From NCBI GenBank assembly GCA_963741565.1, contig CAVUIK010000008.1:248001-312000 (forward strand): a DNA stretch of 64,000 bases, read 5' to 3'. This stretch comes from Ga0077555 sp963741565. Lineage in GTDB: Bacteria; Pseudomonadota; Alphaproteobacteria; Rhizobiales; Hyphomicrobiaceae. The notes beneath the pieces are model-generated. The model was not told where the DNA came from, made no database searches, and was given only the letters and a program-made list of their open reading frames with translations. Shown here in pieces: positions 57,882 through 64,000 of this stretch (its first letter is position 1; every line of letters begins with the position of its first letter). A program made the position numbers and the translations under genes.

Positions 57882-58340
57882 ATGTTGTCCGACGACGCCT
57901 TTCGCACGCGCCTTCGCGAGGCCATCGCATCTCTGCGCGATTGGACCGCGACCAACCGGGATGTGGCCGAAGTCGACGAGATCGAGACGCCCGAGTATTG
58001 GCGGATCGAAATCCGGCCACGCGCAGCCGCAGCCTGTCCGGTTGAGTTGATCCTACATCGCGCGCAGGTCTACGACCTGATGATAGGCGCGGAGACGTTC
58101 GCCGGCCGCCCCATCGAGCAGCTTGACCTTTTCCGGAAGCTGATCGAGGCGATCGCGGCGGGCAACGTCATTACGCGAACCTGGCTGACCGCCGGCACGG
58201 GCGCCATCCATTCGGTCGAGACAAGTGTGACCTACGAAAGTGGTACATTGGCCGGAGAACGCCGAGAAGCGCTGGCTGTCACGATTTCGCGCGACGCTTG
58301 CCTAGCCATTGATCGAGCCTACGTGCCTTATCGCCGATAG
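57882..58340 (+). CDS. Hypothetical protein (152 aa)
   Basis: A soluble, mixed alpha/beta protein with no transmembrane or signal segment. Features are an Arg/Asp-rich N-terminal helix (LRDWTATNRDVAEVDEI), then strands with YWRIEIRPR, VELILHRAQVYDLMIG and LTAGTGAIHSVET. The GTG 57837 start is also possible, adding 15 residues; ATG 57882 was chosen as it starts at the ordered part. It converges on the GYF_2 gene, whose stop is 22 bases away. I do not recognise it. Confidence 0.6.
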   Translation: MLSDDAFRTRLREAIASLRDWTATNRDVAEVDEIETPEYWRIEIRPRAAAACPVELILHRAQVYDLMIGAETFAGRPIEQLDLFRKLIEAIAAGNVITRTWLTAGTGAIHSVETSVTYESGTLAGERREALAVTISRDACLAIDRAYVPYRR

Positions 58341-58361
58341 GGCCGCGGCACCGCATCTGGT

Positions 58362-59786
58362 TCAGCCTGCTATCACCGGCTTCAATGCCTCGGTCAGCAA
58401 ACGTATCTTGATGTCTTCGTCTTTGACCGCGAGCTGTGCAGCAAACCAGTCCTGCACCATCTGGCACACCTTGGCCGGCGCTGCCCGCGACAGGGCGCGC
58501 GAATCCGAGAACAGCTGGAGATCCGCTGGGCTCCAGCCACGCACCGCCAATTGCGCCGCTAGAACGTCATAGTCCTCGCGCTTCGGTTGCAGCGCCTCTT
58601 TCGGCGTTTTCCGGCCTTCGACGATGGCCTGGAATACGGTCGTCAGCTGGGTCTGCAGGACAGTTGTGTAATCGGACGACCGCATCAGATCGACCACCAC
58701 GGGGCTGCTCTCGCCCTGCGAGATAAATCCGTAACAGGCTTCCGTACTGTGCTTGGCGAGTTCCCCCAAGTTGGCCACGAACGCTATCGCGACCGTCTTG
58801 AGTTGGGCCGGTGACGCCGAAAATGCGGAGGTCGCATGTTTGCGCCGCAGCTCGACGATGGACTGCGTCAAACAAATCGCGATGTCCTGGTCATCTTTCT
58901 TCTCGCCCTTCAGGCGGGCGGCCTCATCGACCCGCTCGCGATACCAGTCCGGAAATTCCTTCTTGAGGATTTGCCAGAGCGGCGCCTTTTGGAAAGTCGC
59001 GTCGATGTCTTCGGCCTTGACCGAGAACGTCTTGAGCGGCGCGTCCTTCATCGCCTCCTTGGGCGCGCGAACGACCGGAACCGCTGTCGAAACGGACTTG
59101 CCGATGAAGGGAAGCGTTGAGAGCTGGCCGGTCGAATGCAAAATGTAGGCGCCGGCCCCGAGCGCGCCGAGCACAAGAATGGCCGCCAGCGATTTCCAGG
59201 GGAACCGGCGGCGCCGCGGCTCGTCCAGCTCAGCATCCGGATTGAGAATGGGTTGGGGCGGCAGCATGGCCTGTGGTGATGGTCCACGCGGCGCGCGGTC
59301 GTTTGGAGACGCAGATAAGGACGGCGTGGCGGGCGCAGGACCGGATCGCTGCTGGAGTTGAGCCGTTGGCGCGACGCGGCCGCCATGGCCTGATTCAAGG
59401 GCCGGACGTGGCGCGCGTGGCGCCTGCGGCTCGGAGCTCAATGTCCGACTTGGCGCGGCGTCCGGCCGATGCTGGAAACCGCCCTGGCCCTTCGCCGCGC
59501 CGCCGCCAGGGGCTGAAGCTACTGTCGCCCTAGGTGCAGGTACGGGTGCCACGGCCGCCTGCGGCGGTGCGACCGGGCGCGGCGGCGATTGTGGGGCAGG
59601 AACTGCTGGTGGCGGGAATGCAGAAACGGCGCTGGTCCAGTCCGGCATGCCTTGACGCCAGACGAGATCCGTCGGCCGCAGATGGCCAAGTTCCACCAGC
59701 TTCCGCATCTCTATGTCGCTGATCGGCCCATGCTGCTGGCCGTCCCGCGCGAGAAACCATTCGATGGTCTGGTCTGTCTGAAACAT
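58362..59786 (-). CDS. GYF_2 (DUF4339) domain membrane protein
   Basis: A 474-residue protein. Residues about 8-57 form a GYF_2/DUF4339 domain (IEWFLARDGQQHGPIS... through LVWRQGMPDWTSA), a fold used for peptide binding. Then comes a long Pro/Ala-rich disordered linker to about 190, a transmembrane segment near 195-217 (LAAILVLGALGAGAYIL), and a C-terminal helical domain of about 250 residues with no recognised family (ending near VKDEDIKIRLLTEALKP). It should be anchored with the GYF_2 domain cytosolic. It shares its strand with the monooxygenase gene but is 203 bases away. Confidence 0.75.
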   Translation of the reverse strand: MFQTDQTIEWFLARDGQQHGPISDIEMRKLVELGHLRPTDLVWRQGMPDWTSAVSAFPPPAVPAPQSPPRPVAPPQAAVAPVPAPRATVASAPGGGAAKGQGGFQHRPDAAPSRTLSSEPQAPRAPRPALESGHGGRVAPTAQLQQRSGPAPATPSLSASPNDRAPRGPSPQAMLPPQPILNPDAELDEPRRRRFPWKSLAAILVLGALGAGAYILHSTGQLSTLPFIGKSVSTAVPVVRAPKEAMKDAPLKTFSVKAEDIDATFQKAPLWQILKKEFPDWYRERVDEAARLKGEKKDDQDIAICLTQSIVELRRKHATSAFSASPAQLKTVAIAFVANLGELAKHSTEACYGFISQGESSPVVVDLMRSSDYTTVLQTQLTTVFQAIVEGRKTPKEALQPKREDYDVLAAQLAVRGWSPADLQLFSDSRALSRAAPAKVCQMVQDWFAAQLAVKDEDIKIRLLTEALKPVIAG

Positions 59787-59989
59787 CGCTCCGCTCAGTC
59801 CCACGGCCACACCAGCGCACGACTATCGGCCGGCTGCTATTCTACCACAGCTGCCGCGATCGCAGCTTGGTTGCCCACGGAAATAGTCGTCCCAAGAAGG
59901 ATAAGCTCCAACCGAGGCGATCAGATGGCAGCCTATGGCGACCGAGAATGCCCTGCCGCGCCCCATCCGAGCCGCCAGGGACGGGCCGA

Positions 59990-61627
59990 CTATCGCATGC
60001 GGAAACCGCTATAGCCGGCTGCGACAACCTCGTCACATTTCTTGACGTAGGCGGTGACCCCACCGACATAGGGCATGAAGACGCGCGGCTTGCCCGGAAT
60101 GTTCGCGCCCATGTACCAGGAATTGGCCAGCGGATAGAGCGTGCTATGCGCAACCTCGTTGTTGTGCAGCACCCAACCGGTTTCGGCCATCTCATCAGCC
60201 TCGATCCGCCGAAGTTGCCGCTGCCCGAGATGCTTCAGGCAGTTCGCAATCCAATCGACGTGCTGCTCGCAGGAAAAGATCATTTGGCTCTTGACGCCGG
60301 GACTCTGCGGACCGGTGATCATGAACATGTTCGGGAAACCAGCCACCATCAGCCCGAGATAGGTATGTGGACCGTCGGCCCACTTGCTGGAGAGCGACAG
60401 TCCACGACCATTGCGGATATCAATCTCCTTCATCGCCCCGGTCATCGCATCGAAGCCGGTCGCGAACACGATGGCGTCGAGCTCGAACGCGGCCGTCGCG
60501 GTCTTCAGGCCGAATGGCGTGATTTCTTCGATCGGCGCGCTGCGGATATCGACCAGCGACACGTTCGGTCGGTTGTAGGTCTCGTAGTAATTGGTATCAA
60601 GGATCAGCCGCTTGGTGCCGATCGGATGATCGTTGGGGCAGAGTAACTCGGCGGTCTTTGGATCCTTCACGGTGGCGCGGATCTTGCGGCGGACGAACTC
60701 GGATGCCGTATCGTTGGCCGCCTTGTTGGTCAGCAAGTCGGTGTAGGAGTAGAGGAAGCTGATCGAGCCGCCTTCGTTCCACTTCCGCTCGTAAGTAGCG
60801 TTGCGCTCGTCATCTGGCACCTCCAGAGCCGACTGGTTCGGCGGCGGATAGCCGCCAATTCCGAACGGCGTGTCGAAAGCGGCGCGCCGGCGCTCGGGAT
60901 ACTCGGCCTTGTGCTGGCGTTCCGCTTCTGAATTCAGTGGCGCGTTGCGCGCGGGCAGACTGAAATTGGCGGTTCGCTGAAACACCGTGAGTTGGCGCGC
61001 CTGCGCCGCGATGAGCGGGATCGACTGCACGCCCGAGGACCCTGTCCCGATCACGCCGACCCGTAGCCCCGTGAAATCGACGCCGCCTTGTGGCCAGAGG
61101 CCTGTGTGGTACCACTTGCCTTGGAAGCTATCGAGGCCTTTGAAGTTGGGCTTGCGCGGCGTCGACAGATTGCCCGTTGCCATGATGCAGTAGGGCGCGG
61201 TGAACGTCTCGCCTTTGTCCGTGTTGATCGACCAGCGCCCAGACGCGTCATCGAAGATCGCCGAAGTCACACGGGTCTTGAACGCGATGTCGCGGCGCAG
61301 ATCAAAGCGATCGGCGACATGATTCACGTATCGCAGGATTTCGGGTTGCGTGCCGTAGCGTTCCGGCCAGCGCCACTCCTGCTGTAAGTCGTTGTCGAAG
61401 GAGTACGAATACTCCATGCTTTCAACGTCACAGCGGCAACCAGGATACCGGTTCCAGTACCACGTTCCCCCAACACCATCGCCAGCTTCCAGCACCCGCA
61501 CGTTCAGGCCCTGTTGGCGCAGCTTGTGGAGCGCATAGAGACCACCCACGCCGGCGCCGACAACGACCACATCGAAGTCGGTGGATTGTGTCACGGCCTT
61601 CTGTGCGGCCTCCCGTGTGCTCGTCAT
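59990..61627 (-). CDS. Flavin-containing Baeyer-Villiger-type monooxygenase
   Basis: A 545-residue FAD/NADPH monooxygenase. The first Rossmann motif is VVVVGAGVGGLYALHKL near residues 20-36. The Baeyer-Villiger fingerprint, F-x-G-x3-H-T-x3-W, is FQGKWYHTGLWP near 164-175. The second dinucleotide motif is GVIGTGSSGVQ near 189. MENP-like ends are unremarkable. It inserts oxygen next to a ketone, resembling cyclohexanone monooxygenases. ATG 61627 is preferred to a TTG six bases earlier. The palindrome TTGTCCGGACAA lies 30 bases upstream, matching one near the LLM gene at 248. Confidence 0.88.
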   Translation of the reverse strand: MTSTREAAQKAVTQSTDFDVVVVGAGVGGLYALHKLRQQGLNVRVLEAGDGVGGTWYWNRYPGCRCDVESMEYSYSFDNDLQQEWRWPERYGTQPEILRYVNHVADRFDLRRDIAFKTRVTSAIFDDASGRWSINTDKGETFTAPYCIMATGNLSTPRKPNFKGLDSFQGKWYHTGLWPQGGVDFTGLRVGVIGTGSSGVQSIPLIAAQARQLTVFQRTANFSLPARNAPLNSEAERQHKAEYPERRRAAFDTPFGIGGYPPPNQSALEVPDDERNATYERKWNEGGSISFLYSYTDLLTNKAANDTASEFVRRKIRATVKDPKTAELLCPNDHPIGTKRLILDTNYYETYNRPNVSLVDIRSAPIEEITPFGLKTATAAFELDAIVFATGFDAMTGAMKEIDIRNGRGLSLSSKWADGPHTYLGLMVAGFPNMFMITGPQSPGVKSQMIFSCEQHVDWIANCLKHLGQRQLRRIEADEMAETGWVLHNNEVAHSTLYPLANSWYMGANIPGKPRVFMPYVGGVTAYVKKCDEVVAAGYSGFRMR

Positions 61628-61656
61628 TGACAATCCTCGCTGCTTGGTTAGGTGGC

Positions 61657-61668
61657 TTGTCCGGACAA
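61657..61668. promoter_or_regulatory. operator-like palindrome TTGTCCGGACAA
   Basis: A perfect 12-base palindrome upstream of the Baeyer-Villiger-type monooxygenase (start 61627). Eleven of its bases recur at 190-200 upstream of the LLM oxidoreductase, and I saw no further intergenic copy elsewhere in the window. The TTGT-n4-ACAA form is typical of sites for GntR/FadR- or TetR-type regulators. Confidence 0.45.
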
Positions 61669-61707
61669 ATACGCCGGATCGCCGCCGCCGATCAAGCGGT
61701 CACGGGA

Positions 61708-63330
61708 TCAAGCCAGCCATGCACGTTTGATGGTGTCGCTGGCTTTTTCCGCCACCATGATCGTCGCCGGATGGATGTTCGACGACGGAACCATCGGCAT
61801 CACCGAGGCGTCGACCACGCGCAGCCCGTCGATACCCTGCACCTTCAGCTCTGGCGACGTCACGGCCCGGTCGTCCGTTCCCATCCGGGCGGTGCCGCAG
61901 GGATGATAGACTGTCGACGCATTATTGCGCAGGTACTCCTTGAAGTCGTCGTCCGTCTTGCAGTCGGGGCCGGGCAGGGCTTCGACGTCGATCAACGACT
62001 TGAAGGGTTCGGTGTCGCGGATTTGGCGCGCAAGGCGCCAGCCATCGAGCATCATGCGCCAATCCTCGGCGCGGGACATGTAGTTCGCGTAGATGCGCGG
62101 AGGGTAGCGCCCCTCGTGATCGCGCAGTTTGATCTCGCCCCGGCTATAGGGGCGGCAGACGCAAAAATTGAACATGAAGCCCGGGAACGCGTGCAGACCG
62201 ATCTTGAAGGCGCCTTCGGTCGAAAAGTTGATCGCCTGAAACTGCAGATCCGGGACCGGCTCCGAAGGCCGAGACTTGACGAACATCGTTGCCTCGGTCG
62301 CACCGACGGCAAGCTGGCCGCTGCGATTGAGCAGATACTTCATTGCCATCTGTGCCTGCAGCAGCGGGCTCTGCATCACCTCATTGAGTGTTCCCTTGAT
62401 CCTCGACTTGAAGACGACACGGATCATCAGGTGGTCCTGCAGATCTTTGCCAACACCTTTGAGATCGTGATGAACGGCGACGCCCATCTCCTTCAATTCA
62501 GCAGCAGGCCCGATGCCGGACGCCATCAACAGCACGGGCGAGTTGATCGAACCACCGGAAAGGATCACCTCGCGCCGAGCACGAATGCGCCGCACCTCAC
62601 CGCCCCGCTCGATCTCGACTCCAATGGCTCGCCGACCGTCGAGGAGCACACGGCGCACATGTGCCTCGGTCTTCAGAGACAGGTTCGAGCGCGACAGGTT
62701 CGGCTTTAGATAGCCGACCGCCGTCGACACGCGCCGCCCGTTACGTACGTTGAGCTGCACGAAGCCGACGCCTTCGATCTTTTCGCCGTTGAAATCGCGA
62801 TTGCGCGGAATCTGCAGCGTCTCGCAAGCATCTACGAACGCACGCGCCGGCCGTGACGGGTCCTTGATGCTCGAGATGTGCATGGGTCCGCCGGTGCCCC
62901 GCCAGTCATCGGCGCCATCCTCGTTGTGCTCGGATTTCTTGAAGTAAGGCAACACATCCTTGTAGCCCCAGCCCTTGGCGCCGAGCCGTTCCCATTCGTC
63001 GAAGTCGGACGGCGCGCCGCGCAAAAACACCAGGCCATTGATCGAGCCTGATCCACCCAGCACCTTGCCGCGCGGCCAGGTGATGCGCCGGCCGTTCAAG
63101 CCGGGCTCCGGCTCGGTCTGATAGCCCCAATTCAGCTTCGGGTTGGGCACCACTTTGCCGAACCCGAGCGGGACATGGATCCAGGGATTGCGATCGCGCT
63201 TTCCGGCCTCGATCAAGCAGAGCGTGACGCGCGGATCCTCGGTCAGGCGCGTGGCCACGATGCAGCCTGCCGACCCCGCCCCCGCAACGACGTAGTCGTA
63301 CTCCTCATCAAACTGCATCGCTGCCGCCAT
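61708..63330 (-). CDS. GMC family (choline-dehydrogenase-like) FAD oxidoreductase
   Basis: A 540-residue glucose-methanol-choline oxidoreductase. The FAD motif is VVAGAGSAGCIVATRL near residues 14-29. Signature 1 (PRGKVLGGSGSINGLVFLRG) lies near 87-106, and signature 2 (LSGGSINSPVLLMASGIGP) near 262. The catalytic His is in YHPCGTARMG near 471, and the second in SSNIHPATIMVAEKAS near 512. ATG 63330 gives the family N-terminus; the much longer open frame reaching 63549 is not homologous. It oxidises an alcohol. It precedes the monooxygenase gene by 80 bases, so alcohol to ketone to ester steps are conceivable. Confidence 0.9.
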   Translation of the reverse strand: MAAAMQFDEEYDYVVAGAGSAGCIVATRLTEDPRVTLCLIEAGKRDRNPWIHVPLGFGKVVPNPKLNWGYQTEPEPGLNGRRITWPRGKVLGGSGSINGLVFLRGAPSDFDEWERLGAKGWGYKDVLPYFKKSEHNEDGADDWRGTGGPMHISSIKDPSRPARAFVDACETLQIPRNRDFNGEKIEGVGFVQLNVRNGRRVSTAVGYLKPNLSRSNLSLKTEAHVRRVLLDGRRAIGVEIERGGEVRRIRARREVILSGGSINSPVLLMASGIGPAAELKEMGVAVHHDLKGVGKDLQDHLMIRVVFKSRIKGTLNEVMQSPLLQAQMAMKYLLNRSGQLAVGATEATMFVKSRPSEPVPDLQFQAINFSTEGAFKIGLHAFPGFMFNFCVCRPYSRGEIKLRDHEGRYPPRIYANYMSRAEDWRMMLDGWRLARQIRDTEPFKSLIDVEALPGPDCKTDDDFKEYLRNNASTVYHPCGTARMGTDDRAVTSPELKVQGIDGLRVVDASVMPMVPSSNIHPATIMVAEKASDTIKRAWLA

Positions 63331-63502
63331 GGTGCTCCCCGCTGCCTGCGCCTGGCCAAGGCCGGACACCCGCCCGCCAGCCGTTATCTCCAGGTTCAGC
63401 CTAGGGAAACACCGTTCGCTTGAAAAGCGCGGCCGCTCGGTCTTGGCCTCCATTGTCACTTGCAGTCGCCAGCTGACGGCTGTGCATAACCTTCTAGTTC
63501 CA

Positions 63503-63531
63503 TTGACACCCATGCAATACCATTCTATCCC
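63503..63531 (+). promoter_or_regulatory. candidate promoter for the mraZ (dcw) cluster
   Basis: A perfect -35 TTGACA (63503-63508) is followed by a 17-base spacer and TATCCC (63526-63531), a partial -10. It lies about 165 bases upstream of mraZ. The rest of 63331-63696 is GC-rich with no gene. MraZ usually represses its own operon through short TGGG-type repeats; I could not identify them with confidence here. Confidence 0.45.
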
Positions 63532-63696
63532 ATAACAGCCCGTCCGCACCGGGCAGGGGACGCGGGTCGTGGCGCCAAACTCCGTTGGGGGACGGGGATC
63601 GGCGACCGCCCGCTCCCGTCCGGTGCCTCGGGCAGCAATCCGGCCCGCGAGTCGGGTGCGTGATTGGCGTTGGTGCGAGGCGAACGAAACTTGGAG

Positions 63697-64000
63697 ATGG
63701 ACCGCTTTGTCTCAACATTCTCGAACCGCATCGACGCGAAGGGCCGCGTCTCAATTCCAGCCCCGTTCCGCGCCGTTCTCGAGCGCGACCGCTATGGCGC
63801 CGGCGCCAGCCTCGGCATCTACTGCTACCCCTCGCTCGATGCTCCGGCGCTCGATGCCGGCGGCGAACGGCTCGCCCAGAAAATCGACGGGCTTCTCGCA
63901 GGTTTGCCGGATTATTCGGACGAGCGGGACGAGTTGTCTGTCGCGCTCTATGGTGACGTCCAGATCCTCTCCATCGACCCGGACGGACGTATCGTGCTTC
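63697..64000 (+). CDS. mraZ: Transcriptional regulator MraZ (3' end outside window)
   Basis: The first 101 residues of MraZ. MDRFVSTFSNRIDAKGRVSI is the first MraZ/AbrB-like half, with the DAKGRVSIP signature. A second half is under way at the edge (SVALYGDVQILSIDPDGRI), repeating the DxxGRI motif. MraZ binds upstream repeats as a ring-shaped oligomer and represses the division/cell-wall cluster, which normally follows it (rsmH, ftsL, ftsI, mur genes). GGAG abuts ATG 63697, which is an unusually close ribosome site. The end is cut by the window edge. Confidence 0.93.
   Translation, partial: MDRFVSTFSNRIDAKGRVSIPAPFRAVLERDRYGAGASLGIYCYPSLDAPALDAGGERLAQKIDGLLAGLPDYSDERDELSVALYGDVQILSIDPDGRIVL

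Noticed and set aside
1..64000. tRNA, rRNA, integrase or phage genes
   Set aside because: No cloverleaf, TTCGA-type arm, integrase motif or phage gene cluster was visible on either strand, so no genomic-island boundary can be argued.

Overview
This window is high-GC DNA that reads as an alphaproteobacterium, most likely of the order Hyphomicrobiales (Rhizobiales). The support is an Usg-family protein, a TIGR02300-type zinc-ribbon protein, a small H-NS-like protein with a TWTGRGRQPKW tail, dense intergenic palindromes, and very long spurious antisense frames typical of GC-rich codon use. No rRNA, tRNA, phage, integrase or CRISPR array is visible. The species is not identifiable by reading.

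Layout: 1-8.1 kb holds the end of an unknown gene, a luciferase-like flavin oxidoreductase, then a minus-strand catabolic block (GST, old-yellow-enzyme reductase, metallo-hydrolase, ThDP enzyme, NMT1-like binding protein, Bug-type binding protein). 8.2-15.8 kb has HrpB, a GST, a PaaI thioesterase, a RutA-like monooxygenase divergent from an amidase, a TauE/SafE permease and a DUF486 protein. 15.9-18.2 kb has two matched long palindromes followed by a membrane Ser/Thr kinase broken by a frameshift. 18.2-24.5 kb has Nudix, DUF3604, Usg, H-NS-like and a solitary GroEL. 24.5-35.0 kb has oxidoreductases, a phosphatase, two small envelope proteins, chorismate synthase, a DCC protein, a HAD dehalogenase, an SDR, PNPase with a very long Arg/Asp/Gly tail, and ribosomal protein S15.

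35.4-49.3 kb has two overlapping MaoC hydratases, a secreted Cys-repeat protein, a zinc-ribbon protein, two tandem TfdA-like dioxygenases, an acyl-CoA ligase, a rhodanese, an enoyl-CoA hydratase, an HMG-CoA-lyase-like enzyme, another luciferase-like enzyme, a selenoprotein-W-like gene whose redox motif is CGG-UGA, an acyl-CoA dehydrogenase, a carboxymuconolactone-decarboxylase-like protein and an NDUFA9-like protein. 49.5-64 kb has an orphan molybdenum hydroxylase large subunit, a divergent class A penicillin-binding protein, a membrane dipeptidase, a GhrA-like reductase, a GST, small unknown proteins, a GYF_2 membrane protein, a Baeyer-Villiger-type monooxygenase, a GMC oxidoreductase, and the start of mraZ, which normally opens the division/cell-wall cluster.

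Taken together, the accessory genes describe a soil or water heterotroph rich in flavin, CoA and 2-oxoglutarate enzymes for organic acids, aromatics or xenobiotics, mixed with scattered housekeeping genes (aroC, pnp, rpsO, groEL, mraZ). The most striking element is the SelW-like gene at 46005-46223: an in-frame UGA sits exactly at the second redox position, with an intact family-like reading frame after it and a SECIS-like hairpin just downstream. Other notable signals are the twin palindromes at 15.9-16.05 kb, a shared TGTCCGGACAA operator-like site upstream of two unrelated flavin monooxygenases 61 kb apart, and single-base frameshifts in the kinase and in the PNPase tail.
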